Positions 1-8,900 of a stretch of 21,085 bases of DNA are shown here, one piece after another; positions within the stretch are counted from its first letter, which is position 1, and each line of letters starts with the position of its first letter. The translations under genes were made by a program, and so were the position numbers. Origin of the DNA: Coprobacillus sp. CAG:605 (GTDB lineage Bacteria > Bacillota_I > Bacilli_A > RF39 > UBA660); assembly GCA_000433255.1 (NCBI GenBank), contig HF998216.1:1-21085 (forward strand). Reading direction: 5' to 3'. Below the pieces are notes generated by a model. It saw only the letters and a list, made by a program, of their open reading frames with translations, was not told the DNA's origin and made no database searches.

Positions 1-101
1 ACCACAAATTATCATGTTTGAAAATAAAGATTTTTCAAAAAAGTCTATTTTCACTAAGCCTTAATAAAATAGAAATAAAGAAAGAAAGATACTACGTAAA
101 T

Positions 102-128
102 AAAAAAAGAACTACTCACTAGTCCTTT
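102..128 (-). terminator. Intrinsic terminator of lysS
   Basis: On the minus strand the end of lysS forms a 9-bp stem, AAAGGACTA / TAGTTCTTT with one G-U pair and loop GTGAG, followed by a run of seven T. The stem includes the stop codon. Positions 1-101 beyond it hold no ORF or further signal that I can support. Confidence 0.75.
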
Positions 129-1594
129 GGTTTCATAATAGGAAATAACACAACATCTCTAATAGACTCTTGATTATAAATTAACATCATTAATCTATCA
201 ATACCAAAACCTAAACCAGATATTGGAGGCATGCCTTGTTCCATAGCCGCCATAAAATCTTCATCTAAGTCCATAGTCTCGTCATCCCCCTGTTTCTTCG
301 CATTTAATTGTTCCACAAAGTTTTGTCTTTGAACCTCTGGGTCAACAAGTTCACTATAAGCATTACAAATCTCTGTCCCACAAACAACAACTTGGAATAC
401 ATCAACTGCATTCTTATCATTATCATTTCTTCTAGCTAAAGGTTTTAAAATAGCTGGATAATTATAAAGAATAGTTGGTTGAATAATATTAGCGCGAATC
501 TTCTTCTTATATACAAAGTCAATTATTTGACTTAAAGACTTATATTCAATCATATCATTCATCGTAAATAAACCTTTACTTACTACTAATTCTTTTAATT
601 CATTAGGGTCTTCAATCTCTAAGAAATTATCTCCAAGTAATTTCTTCATTTCTTCAATATAATTAATTCTCGTCCATGATTCTTTACCAAAATCAAGTTC
701 ATTACCACGATAATCAATTGTTGTTGTTCCAACTAACTCTAATAAAGCATTTCTAATAAAGTCTTGGAAGAAAACAATCGTATTTTCAAAATTCCAATAT
801 GCTACATACCATTCTACTTGCGTAAATTCTTGTAAATGTTCTGTATCCATACCTTCATTTCTAAAGCACTTAGCTACTTCATATACTCTATCATAACCAG
901 CTGCAATACATTGTTTTAAATAAGTTTCCGGAGCAATTCTTAAATTCATATCTAAATCTAAGGCATTATGATGCGTAAAGAAAGGTTTAGCAGCTGCCCC
1001 CGATACAGCCGTTTGCATAATGGGAGTCTCTACTTCTAAAAATCCATTCTCTCCTAAATACCTATGTAAAAAGTTATAAAACTTACTTCTACCTAAGAAT
1101 ACCCTTCTACTATCTTCATTCATAATTAAATCAACATATCTTTGACGATACTTCATTTCTGTATCAGTTAAACCATGAAACTTCTCAGGTAATGGTCTTA
1201 AAGCTTTACCTAAAAATTTAAAACTATGTACTCTTAAAGTCTTCTCACCGGTTTGAGTAGTAAATATCTCACCAGTCGCACCAATAAAGTCTCCTGTATC
1301 AATTAACTTCTTAAAGAAAGCATAATTCTCTTCCCCAACACAGTCAATCTTAAACTCTAATTGTAAATCAGCTTCTAAATCTCTAATTCTAATAAAACTT
1401 AACTTACCCATTTTACGCATAAATATAATACGACCAGCAACACTTACATCCGTAGTCTCATCACTTAAATTACGTGCTTCAAGTAGTGTATGCGTTCTTT
1501 TAAAAGAATCAGGATAAGGATTACAAACTTTACTAATTTCTTTTAATTTTTCTCTTCTTACTGTTTCTTGTTCAGTATATAATTTTTCATTCAT
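119..1594 (-). CDS. lysS: Lysyl-tRNA synthetase, class II
   Basis: Charges tRNA-Lys with lysine using ATP, in the cytoplasm. The 491 residues match the usual length of bacterial class II LysRS. An N-terminal OB-fold anticodon-binding domain (about residues 50-140, with the VAGRI segment) is followed by the class II catalytic core. All three signatures are visible: motif 1 around FLEVETPIMQ, motif 2 FRNEGMDTEHLQEFTQVEWY, and motif 3 GFGIDRLMMLI near residues 462-472. The ATG start has a weak upstream GAAGTG site. A TTGACT-N17-TATTAT promoter overlaps the end of the upstream DUF2130 gene, so lysS is probably transcribed on its own and stops at the hairpin just after its stop codon. Nothing is truncated; identification is secure. 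Confidence 0.98.
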   Translation of the reverse strand: MNEKLYTEQETVRREKLKEISKVCNPYPDSFKRTHTLLEARNLSDETTDVSVAGRIIFMRKMGKLSFIRIRDLEADLQLEFKIDCVGEENYAFFKKLIDTGDFIGATGEIFTTQTGEKTLRVHSFKFLGKALRPLPEKFHGLTDTEMKYRQRYVDLIMNEDSRRVFLGRSKFYNFLHRYLGENGFLEVETPIMQTAVSGAAAKPFFTHHNALDLDMNLRIAPETYLKQCIAAGYDRVYEVAKCFRNEGMDTEHLQEFTQVEWYVAYWNFENTIVFFQDFIRNALLELVGTTTIDYRGNELDFGKESWTRINYIEEMKKLLGDNFLEIEDPNELKELVVSKGLFTMNDMIEYKSLSQIIDFVYKKKIRANIIQPTILYNYPAILKPLARRNDNDKNAVDVFQVVVCGTEICNAYSELVDPEVQRQNFVEQLNAKKQGDDETMDLDEDFMAAMEQGMPPISGLGFGIDRLMMLIYNQESIRDVVLFPIMKPKD

Positions 1595-1628
1595 ATAAAC
1601 ACTTCTTTTCTTTGTTTTTTCATGTTAG

Positions 1629-1657
1629 ATAATACCATAAGTTCTAATTCTAGTCAA
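1629..1657 (-). promoter_or_regulatory. Sigma-A promoter of lysS
   Basis: Minus strand TTGACT (1652-1657), 17-nt spacer, TATTAT (1629-1634), with TG before the -10 hexamer (extended -10). The -35 hexamer overlaps the TAG stop of the DUF2130 gene. Confidence 0.75.
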
Positions 1658-2951
1658 TTTTATCTTCACTAATTTCTTCAAACTTTTTATCTTTAACCTC
1701 ATTAAATAACTTACTCATAGTAATATTACCCTTAGTTAACCCCCTAATACTTAAATCTTCGGCTTTATTATTAGCAATTCTTAAATTATTTTCACTCGAT
1801 AATAATGCCTCTTTAGTCTTCTGTAAATGGTCTATTGTTTTATCTATTTCTTCAATAGCTTTCTTAAACTTATCACTAGCTAATCTATAGTTTCTTCCAA
1901 AAGATTCTTTAAATTTATTCATATTATCTTCAAAATTAGTTATATCTATATTTTGTTCTTGAATAGTAACTAACTCTTTCTTATACTCTAAACTATTTAA
2001 ACTAATATTTCTAATTAAAGTTATTAATGGTATAAAAAATTGTGGTCTAATAACATACATCTTAGGATACTTATAAGATACATCTACTATCCCTGTATTA
2101 TATAATTCATTATCTATTTCTAGTAATGACACTAATACGGCATATTCACAATTCTTTTCTTTTCTATCTTTATCTAATTCTTTAAAGAAATCTTCATTCT
2201 TATGTTTACTACTAGTTGTATCTCCCTCATTCTTCATTTCAAACATAATTGATACTATCTCAGTATGATCACTATCAAAATCTCTATAAATAAAATCTCC
2301 CTTAGAACCAGTCTTACAATCATTATCTTTCTCAAAGTAAGCATGAGGAAATAAAGGTCTTAACTTATTAAATTCCATACTACAATGTTGTTCTAAAGAT
2401 TCTCCTATCATTTTAGTAGATTGTCTTGCTTTAAAATCTTTATAATACGCTATTTGTTCATCTTTCATTTTTATTTTATTTTCATAAGAATCTTTAAGAT
2501 TAGTTTCTTTATTTATATATTCTTGTTTGCTTATTTCTATTTTATTAGCTAAATCAGTTATTTCTTTATCTTTTTCATTTAAAGATGTTTTTAAGTCTAG
2601 TTCATACTTAGTATCTTTATTTTTTAATTCTCCCTTTAGTTTCTCTATCTCTAAGTTTTGTTTATTTATTTCTTCTAAGTAATTATTTTTTATTGTAGTT
2701 TCTTGATTTCTTAGCTCATTCTTTAAGTTAAGTATCTCTTCATTCTTCTTACTAATATCTTTACTATGTTCTTGTTCAATATGATTTCTAATAATTTCTA
2801 GTTCTTGTTCTTTATCTTTCTTATATCTATTTTCTAATTCTTTTATTTCTTTATCATATTCTTGATTTTTAATTTGTTTAACTATTTTATCATAGTCTGT
2901 TTCATTTATTTGGAATATTATCCCACAATTAGGGCATTTTATTTCATTCAT
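1650..2951 (-). CDS. DUF2130 family coiled-coil protein, possible nuclease
   Basis: The 433-residue product starts with a CPNCG knuckle (Cys6, Cys9), followed by a long charged coiled coil (about residues 30-175, rich in Glu and Lys). The conserved DUF2130 block runs from about 180 to 325, including KGDFIYRD, FEMKNEGDT, DFFKELDKDR and YAVLVSLLE. A second helical stretch forms the C-terminus. The spaced Asp and the E-x-K in FEMKNE look like a PD-(D/E)xK nuclease core, which is my inference; no function is established for the family as far as I know. The ATG start has a good AGAAGGTG site. The gene lies between a hairpin downstream of dgkA and the lysS promoter. It has no obvious functional link to either neighbour. 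Family assignment is firm; activity is open. Confidence 0.85.
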   Translation of the reverse strand: MNEIKCPNCGIIFQINETDYDKIVKQIKNQEYDKEIKELENRYKKDKEQELEIIRNHIEQEHSKDISKKNEEILNLKNELRNQETTIKNNYLEEINKQNLEIEKLKGELKNKDTKYELDLKTSLNEKDKEITDLANKIEISKQEYINKETNLKDSYENKIKMKDEQIAYYKDFKARQSTKMIGESLEQHCSMEFNKLRPLFPHAYFEKDNDCKTGSKGDFIYRDFDSDHTEIVSIMFEMKNEGDTTSSKHKNEDFFKELDKDRKEKNCEYAVLVSLLEIDNELYNTGIVDVSYKYPKMYVIRPQFFIPLITLIRNISLNSLEYKKELVTIQEQNIDITNFEDNMNKFKESFGRNYRLASDKFKKAIEEIDKTIDHLQKTKEALLSSENNLRIANNKAEDLSIRGLTKGNITMSKLFNEVKDKKFEEISEDKID

Positions 2952-2974
2952 GAAGCACCTTCTTTCTATTTTCT

Positions 2975-3010
2975 TGAAAAGTTATTCCAGTGTACTAGAA
3001 TAACTTTTCA
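2975..3010 (-). terminator. Perfect 13-bp hairpin downstream of dgkA
   Basis: TGAAAAGTTATTC (2975-2987) and its exact reverse complement (2998-3010) flank a 10-nt loop in which AG/CT can also pair. It sits just after the dgkA stop, as a terminator would, but no clean T run follows on the minus strand. It also lies just upstream of the DUF2130 ribosome site, so it may be a leader hairpin or mRNA processing/stability element instead. Confidence 0.5.
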
Positions 3011-3019
3011 TACTTAGTA

Positions 3020-3400
3020 CTAAAATATTTTAGGTATAAAGATAAATCCCCCAATTATTGCCGCTACTATAGCTAAAACTAATACTGCCCCAGCCGCAAT
3101 ATCTTTAGCTAACCCCGCTTTCTCATTCTTATAAGGCATAACCATATTAACAACAGTCTCAATTGCCGTATTAAATAACTCTGCAGAAATAACTACCCCA
3201 AACAAAATAAAACAAATATACCATTCTACCATACTAATTTGATAAACAAACCCTAATATAATAACCAAAATAACAGCTAAACAATGTATCTTCATATTTC
3301 TTTCTGACTTAAAAGACTTATAAATACCCCAAAAAGCATATTTAAAACTATTAAATAAATTCTTAGCGCCCTTAATAAATACTTCTCTTCTACTCATCAT
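3020..3400 (-). CDS. dgkA: DgkA-type undecaprenol / diacylglycerol kinase
   Basis: Small integral-membrane lipid kinase of 126 residues. Gram-positive members phosphorylate undecaprenol, feeding the carrier lipid used for wall synthesis. Visible family signatures are a basic N-terminus, SFKYAFWGIYKSFKSERNMKIH (SERN..IH motif), SMVEW, the catalytic E-LFNTAIE (Glu74, Glu81), and AKDIAAGAVL near residues 98-107, with three membrane helices. One departure is VVN where most members read VVD after the NTAIE motif. The start has a GAAGAG site; two ATG codons are adjacent and either may be used. It overlaps the upstream small ORF by 11 bp, so it is translationally coupled in a three-gene unit starting near 5400. 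Confidence 0.92.
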   Translation of the reverse strand: MMSRREVFIKGAKNLFNSFKYAFWGIYKSFKSERNMKIHCLAVILVIILGFVYQISMVEWYICFILFGVVISAELFNTAIETVVNMVMPYKNEKAGLAKDIAAGAVLVLAIVAAIIGGFIFIPKIF

Positions 3401-3599
3401 AACTCTTCTTCAAAACCTTTCTATAACTATCTAAAGACTCATTCTTAGAATATCCTAATAACTCCATAATATAAACATAAGTATCTAAATCAGCATCATT
3501 AACCCAATTAGGATTACTAATCACATTATTAACAATATTTCTTAAATTTATATCTTCTATATTATCTAATCTTTTCTTAAACTCTTCTAACATCAACAC
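3390..3599 (-). CDS. Small hypothetical protein (69 aa)
   Basis: Not recognised. It is an acidic, soluble, probably helical protein with no membrane segment (EEFKKRLDNIEDINLRN, then a C-terminal helix YSKNESLDSYRKVLKKSYDE). The start chosen is GTG at 3597-3599 because AGGAG lies six bases upstream; the ATG two codons later would have 12-base spacing. It overlaps the transglutaminase-like gene by 23 bp upstream and dgkA by 11 bp downstream, so the three are almost certainly cotranscribed and coupled. The overlaps and a proper ribosome site argue that it is real; its role is unknown. Confidence 0.7.
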   Translation of the reverse strand: MLMLEEFKKRLDNIEDINLRNIVNNVISNPNWVNDADLDTYVYIMELLGYSKNESLDSYRKVLKKSYDE

Positions 3600-5400
3600 T
3601 AATCTCTCCTATTCCAGGTAACGACTTATCTTTATCTCCTTCAATAAATCTATAAGCCCCACTAGTAAATAACATTTCTATATGACTACCCATAATATTA
3701 TTAAAAACATTTCCATCATATAAGTAATATTCATTATTTTCTATATCTTCTAAATCGCCATTACTACTAAAAGTTATTAAACTAACCACCTTTAAAGGCT
3801 TATTTCTAACAATATATTTTATATTACAATAATTACTACATCCATATATCGCATCTCTACATTTAAGTAAGAAATAAGCCATATCACTCATCATAGTATC
3901 ATCATGTATATAATCTCTAAACATTGATAATATTATACTCTTTTTTTCTTCTAAAGTAACTATATTTGCTCTTAAAGCTTTTCTTTTTAGTATTTCTAAT
4001 GAATCTATGTACTTAAAATCTTTATCTTTTTTATCTAAATACTCATTAACTTTATTTAAAGACTCCATAAATTCATCTTGTTGTAAGATAGAAGATCCTA
4101 AGTACTCAAACCCCTCTAAGTTCATACCTAACTTTTCTTTAGCAATATCTGAAGATAAAACTGACTTTGTTGAATCAACATGAATTATAAAATCATTAAC
4201 TAATATAACAGCCTTAGAATGTCCTTGAAATAAACTATCTTCCGTCTTAATTCTATTTTGCCCATTAAGTATTTGAGAAGGTATCCCTAAACTATCACAT
4301 AATTTAGTAAATATTAAAACAAACTCATGACATATAACTAAATTATTCTTATCATTAATACTTTCTATTCTTTCTATACTCTTATGCGGTATATTAACAA
4401 CATCCCCCATAGCCATATATAAATCATCATACGATAACTTCTCACATAATCTTCGATATAAATAATATATTTTCTCTAACTCATTAAAGTTAGTATTACT
4501 AATCTCTCTAAGCAAGTTATTCTTAAAATCACTATCTATTTTAACTTTATCTAAGTTAGTTTTATTCTTAATAAAGTTATCTTTATCTACTGGTATTCTA
4601 CTATAATGTTTTGTAAAATAATCTAACCCCATATTCTTAAAATCTCTAAGTACTTCATTACCAAGCCATATTTTAATCAACTTATTAACTACATCTTCTA
4701 TATCTAATCCAAGTACTTTCTTAGACTTTAATTCATATTCATAATCATTCTTAGTACTACTATTAAAATTATCAAAATATCTATATAAATCATAATAACT
4801 AACATTATTATCAATAATTATTGTACTAGCATATACCCTATAAAGCATTCTAACATTACTCATAATCTTGGTACTAATCTCTGTTGGAAAGTTAAACTTC
4901 GTACATATATTAACTCCTCCTATATCAATTGGATCTTTATTCAAAGTTAATAATAACTCTTCTAAGTTAGTATTACTAATCTTACTTAATATATCATTAG
5001 AACTTAATAACTTTATAATATCATCAATTCTTTTATTATCTACTTTTCTATCTTTAATATGACGGTAATAATATTCATAAGTATTAATACTTTCTAATTC
5101 TTTTATCTTTCTTCGTTCTAAAAAATTAAATTGATCTAAATTTTCTTTAAAAAACCATCTTAATTCTTTATAATCATAACATATACATACACTAGTATTT
5201 TCTTTCGATAATCCTTCTAAATTAATACTTCCTTTATTAATAAGACTTTCTTTAAGTAAATGATATACACTACCATTATTAATAGCCATTTTAATTAAAG
5301 GTACTAAACTATCATTATCTTTATGGTATTTATCATCATCAAAATAAATATTATTATCTTTAACATATACTAAATTATTATTTATAAATGGTATCTGCAT
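3577..5400 (-). CDS. Transglutaminase-like (cysteine peptidase fold) protein
   Basis: A 607-residue cytoplasmic protein with no signal peptide or membrane helix. Residues about 300-412 resemble the transglutaminase-like core: an L-x-K-x-x-x-x-x-R-LCEKLSYDD helix, Cys357 in ICHEFVLIFTKLCDSLGI, His394 in GHSKAVILV, and Asp409 in HVDST, in the order and spacing of a Cys-His-Asp triad. The long N- and C-terminal parts (1-300, 415-607) are unrecognised. The ATG at 5398-5400 was chosen over an in-frame ATG at 5430: it has AGGGTG six bases upstream, and the earlier ATG lies upstream of the -10 box. It is first gene of a unit with the 69-aa protein and dgkA. Whether it is a peptidase, an amidase or an inactive binder cannot be told. 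Confidence 0.75.
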   Translation of the reverse strand: MQIPFINNNLVYVKDNNIYFDDDKYHKDNDSLVPLIKMAINNGSVYHLLKESLINKGSINLEGLSKENTSVCICYDYKELRWFFKENLDQFNFLERRKIKELESINTYEYYYRHIKDRKVDNKRIDDIIKLLSSNDILSKISNTNLEELLLTLNKDPIDIGGVNICTKFNFPTEISTKIMSNVRMLYRVYASTIIIDNNVSYYDLYRYFDNFNSSTKNDYEYELKSKKVLGLDIEDVVNKLIKIWLGNEVLRDFKNMGLDYFTKHYSRIPVDKDNFIKNKTNLDKVKIDSDFKNNLLREISNTNFNELEKIYYLYRRLCEKLSYDDLYMAMGDVVNIPHKSIERIESINDKNNLVICHEFVLIFTKLCDSLGIPSQILNGQNRIKTEDSLFQGHSKAVILVNDFIIHVDSTKSVLSSDIAKEKLGMNLEGFEYLGSSILQQDEFMESLNKVNEYLDKKDKDFKYIDSLEILKRKALRANIVTLEEKKSIILSMFRDYIHDDTMMSDMAYFLLKCRDAIYGCSNYCNIKYIVRNKPLKVVSLITFSSNGDLEDIENNEYYLYDGNVFNNIMGSHIEMLFTSGAYRFIEGDKDKSLPGIGEISVDVRRV

Positions 5401-5420
5401 CGTTATCACCCTATAGTAAA

Positions 5421-5449
5421 AGTATACCAAAATTTATTGATTTAGAAAA
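5421..5449 (-). promoter_or_regulatory. Promoter of the transglutaminase-like gene
   Basis: Minus strand TATACT (5421-5426) with TGG directly upstream (extended -10), 17 bases from a weak TTTTCT -35. The predicted start leaves a leader of about 14 nt with the AGGGTG ribosome site. Confidence 0.65.
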
Positions 5450-5462
5450 GATAATGTCTTTT

Positions 5463-5484
5463 CCCATACTTATGGGCTTTTTTT
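5463..5484 (+). terminator. Orphan plus-strand terminator-like hairpin
   Basis: CCCAT-ACTT-ATGGG followed by C and seven T on the plus strand. No plus-strand gene ends here, so it either closes an antisense transcript from the gene to its left or acts as a palindromic site upstream of the minus-strand promoter. Confidence 0.45.
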
Positions 5485-5553
5485 AGCTTCATTTCAAATT
5501 AGTCAGACTTCCATTCTAAAAAAGTCAAAAATTATAATATAAAAGCCAATTTT

Positions 5554-5612
5554 ATTACGCTACAGGCGTAATTTTTTGCCAATTTTATCAATTTATTACG
5601 CTATAGCGTAAT
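5554..5612. repeat. Two tandem copies of an ATTACGC..GCGTAAT palindrome
   Basis: ATTACGC/GCGTAAT occurs at 5554-5572 (5-nt loop TACAG) and at 5595-5612, where ATTACGCTA/TAGCGTAAT is a perfect 18-bp palindrome. Both copies are preceded by AATTT(T)ATT-type sequence and followed by TTTTTT then GC, so the unit is directly duplicated with a period of about 41 bp. Each could be a weak plus-strand terminator, a protein-binding palindrome or a piece of a dispersed repeat. Confidence 0.75.
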
Positions 5613-5643
5613 TTTTTAGCAAAAATATTAAAAAAAGCAAAAT

Positions 5644-5762
5644 ATTACAGTTTTTCAATTTCTGTAAAAAAACTTATACCATCTTTAAAAATCAGCACTG
5701 TTTTCAAGCAAAATATATCTAGCATGATATATTTTAGCTTACAAAAATTCAAAAACTGTAAT
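5644..5762. repeat. 24-bp inverted repeat with a nested hairpin
   Basis: Arms 5644-5667 and 5739-5762 are complementary at 22 of 24 positions (core ATTACAGTTTTT). The 71-nt interior contains a second perfect stem, AAAATATATC (5710-5719) with GATATATTTT (5726-5735), loop TAGCAT, extended by AAGC/GCTT with one bulge. No ORF with a ribosome site lies inside. The stretch 5431-5935 as a whole has no gene of normal length. Confidence 0.7.
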
Positions 5763-5791
5763 TTGAAGTATATGAAAAAAGATAGTATATT
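5763..5791 (+). promoter_or_regulatory. Plus-strand sigma-A promoter for a small RNA
   Basis: TTGAAG (5763-5768), exact 17-base spacer, TATATT (5786-5791). It points away from the repeat and into an ORF-free stretch that ends in a plus-strand terminator. Confidence 0.55.
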
Positions 5792-5797
5792 ACCAAT

Positions 5798-5937
5798 CGA
5801 AGGAGAAAAAAAATCTGTTATTCTATAAATTACCCCTTAAAAACTATATATAAACTTAAAATTCACTATCCAATCTATTTTCTCCTTCAAAACAAAAAGA
5901 GTACTCGGAAAAACACACCCCGCGTACTCTTTTTTTT
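5798..5937 (+). ncRNA. Candidate small RNA of about 140 nt
   Basis: Predicted from a promoter at 5763-5791 and a T8 terminator at 5894-5937. Near its 5' end GAAGGAGAAAA (5799-5809) pairs perfectly with TTTTCTCCTTC (5878-5888), closing a 90-nt domain directly before the terminator hairpin. The 5' arm looks like a Shine-Dalgarno, but no ATG, GTG or TTG opens a usable frame after it; the 3' arm is an anti-Shine-Dalgarno sequence. It does not show tmRNA, RNase P or SRP RNA signatures. A 6S-like RNA is possible but it is shorter than usual. Existence is inferred from signals only. Confidence 0.45.
5894..5937. terminator. Bidirectional terminator between PFOR and the small RNA
   Basis: AAGAGTAC / GTACTCTT stem (8 bp, extended by A-T pairs) with a 15-20 nt loop that can form an inner CGG/CCG. 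T8 follows on the plus strand and TTTTTGTTTT on the minus strand. It closes PFOR on the minus strand and the candidate small RNA on the plus strand. Confidence 0.8.
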
Positions 5938-8900
5938 AATTTTCACTTAATTTTTTATAATATTCATATCTTTCTTTAGCATTTTCTATTTGCATATCAA
6001 GTAATTCTTTAGCAAGGCTTCCATCCTTATTCATTAAAGAACGATATCTAACTTCATTCTTCAAGAAATCTTCATACTTCGTATAATCTGGTTCCTTACT
6101 ATCCATATACAACTTCTTATCAACTGGGTTATAACGCATTAAATTAACATAACCACAATTAACTGCTAACTTTTCTTCATTTATTGAACAAGACATACCA
6201 CCCTTAATACCCTGTTCAATACAAGGACAATAACAAATTACAATACTTGGTCCCTTATGCTCTTCGGCTTCTTTAAAAGTCTTAATCGTTTGCATCATAT
6301 TAGCGCCAAAAGATACACTTCCAACATATGTATTCGGATAACACATTGCAATCTTGAATAAATCCTTCTTAGGTACTTTCTTACCCATATTAGCAAATTC
6401 TGCAACCGCACCCAATCTTGTCGACTTCGAAGATTGTCCACCCGTGTTAGAATATACTTCTGTATCTAAAACGATAATATTAACATTCTCACCACTTGAT
6501 AAAACATGGTCGATACCACCAAAACCGATATCATAAGCCCAACCATCTCCACCAACAATAAATACACTTCTTGCTGGAACATAATCAATTAACACGCGTA
6601 AATCTTTTGGAATATCTAAACTTTCTAACTCTTTTTTTACCTCGTTAGTCTTTTCAAAATCATCCTCATTATTTAACCATATATCATATAATTCTTTAAC
6701 CTTATCATCAACCGCACCATAAGTACTTTGAATAATATTCTTAATACGTTCATGCATTAACTTATAAGAATTATAAATACCAAAACCAAACTCAGCATTA
6801 TCTTCAAACAATGAGTTAGCCCAAGGTACTAAGTAAGGTGTTGAAGGTGCCGAACCACCATAAATAGAAGAACAACCAGTTGCATTGCTAATAACCATTT
6901 TCTCTCCAAATAATTGACTAATAGTCTTCAAATAAGGAGTTTCTCCACAACCAGCACAAGCTCCACTAAATTCAAAATATGGCTTTCTTTGACTACATCC
7001 TTTAATAGTAAATTTATCAAATAACTCCGGATTTTTATGCGTATCAAACATCTTATTAGCGTATTCTTGATTCTCGTAAGTAGCATTACCAAATTCTAAA
7101 GCCTTCGCTCCATTCTTACCAGGACAAATATTTATACATAAGCCACAGCTAGTACAATCAGCTTCACTAACCACAATTTCATAATTATAATCAGTCTTAC
7201 CTAATACTTTAATACCACGTTCAGACTCACCTTCCGTAATAATCGGTCTAATAACAGCATGTGGACAAACCGAAGCACATAAACCACATTGAATACAATT
7301 TTCTTTCTTCCATTTTGGAACACTAGTTGCTACACATCTCTTTTCTTTAGCAGCAAGTCCTTGAGGAAAACGTCCATTTCTTAATTCCATAACATCATTA
7401 ACACTTAAAGAATCGCCCTTACGATGATTAATTACTTCAAAAATATCTTTATCTAAACTCTTTTCTTCCGTAACTAAATCCCAAGGATTACTAAATAATC
7501 TAACATTGTTAATCGCACCATCTAAAGCCTTAATATTCGCATTAACAACATCTTCACCCTTATTCATAAACTTCTTCTTAATAGAATCAACTAAACATTC
7601 TTTAGCATTAGGAAAATCTAGTATTCTTAAAATATCCATTTCCATAATCTTACTAATCTTACCCTTAATTCCACAATCTATAGCTAAACTATCCGCATCA
7701 ATAACAATAATTCTTGCATTCTTATTTCTTAAAATATTAACATCTTTCAAACTAAATAACTTCACTAAATCATTATCACTCTTATTAGAGTTAATTAAAA
7801 TTATGGGATTATTATTAAGATTATTAAATAAATCAAAAGTCTTTATATATTCATCTTTAGTAATAACTAATAGATTAGGATTAGTAACATAGTATGGGGC
7901 ATTCATCATATGATCCCCTATTCTTAAATGACATACTGTAACCCCACCACTCTTCTTACTATCATATTGAAAATATCCTTGAACATAAGAATCCGTATGC
8001 TCTCCTAGTAAATGTAATATATCTTTCGAAGTACTAACCATACCATCTGAACCATAACCATATATTAATATTTCTCTATTACATACTTTAAAAGTATCTT
8101 CAATAGGTGCTAAGCTTAAATTAGTAACATCGTCATTAATACTTATTGTAAATGAATTTTTCAAAGTAGTTTCTAACATATTATATACTGCTAAAATATC
8201 ATTAGGAGTAGTATTCTTACTAGCAATACCATATCTTCCGCCAACAATCTTTATGTCTGTATCTTTTAGAGCAGCCACAACATCTAAGTATAATGGTTCC
8301 CCAATTGAACCAGATTCCTTAGTTCTATCTAATACCGCAATATCACTAACAGTACTTGGTAATACGTCCTTTAAATGTTCTACACTAAATGGTCTATATA
8401 AATGAACTTCGATTAAACCATATTTTTTACCTAGTTTATTATATTTATCTACAACTAACTTTATCGTATCACAGACACTACCCATAGCTACAATTACATG
8501 TTTAGCATCAGATGCTCCATAATAGTTAAATGGTTTATAATCCGTATGCATAATTTCATTTATCTTATTCATGTAATCGACAACAACATCAACAGTCTTG
8601 GTATAATCATTATTTCTTGCTTCTAAACTTTGAAAATAAATATCTTCATTCTCTGCCATACCAGCTTGATAACCACATGCTACATTTAAAGCTTTATGTT
8701 TAAACTCTGCTACTTTATCAAAGTCAATTAAACTTAAAAGAGCTGTTTCATCAATTGCTTCAATAGTATTTATTTCATGACTTGTTCTAAATCCGTCAAA
8801 AAAATGTAAGAAAGGTACACTAGCTTCAATCGCACTTAAATGCGCTACTGCGGCCAAATTTTGAGCATCATAGACATTAGTTGACGCTAAAATAGCAAAC

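Noticed and set aside
5645..5725. 26-codon minus-strand ORF starting ATG CTA GAT inside the 24-bp inverted repeat
   Set aside because: No Shine-Dalgarno before the ATG and no promoter at a useful distance; more likely chance in a structured non-coding stretch.
5431..5935. Possible replication origin, tmRNA, RNase P RNA or CRISPR array in the repeat-rich gap
   Set aside because: No DnaA-box clusters, no tRNA-like end, no RNase P core motifs, and no regularly spaced repeats with unique spacers.
5806..5957. Open frame following AAGGAG in the candidate small RNA
   Set aside because: No ATG, GTG or TTG at a workable distance, and the frame runs through the terminator into the opposite end of PFOR.
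7506..7892. 128-codon plus-strand ORF inside PFOR
   Set aside because: Shadow of the well-supported PFOR frame: Leu/Ile-rich translation, no ribosome site.
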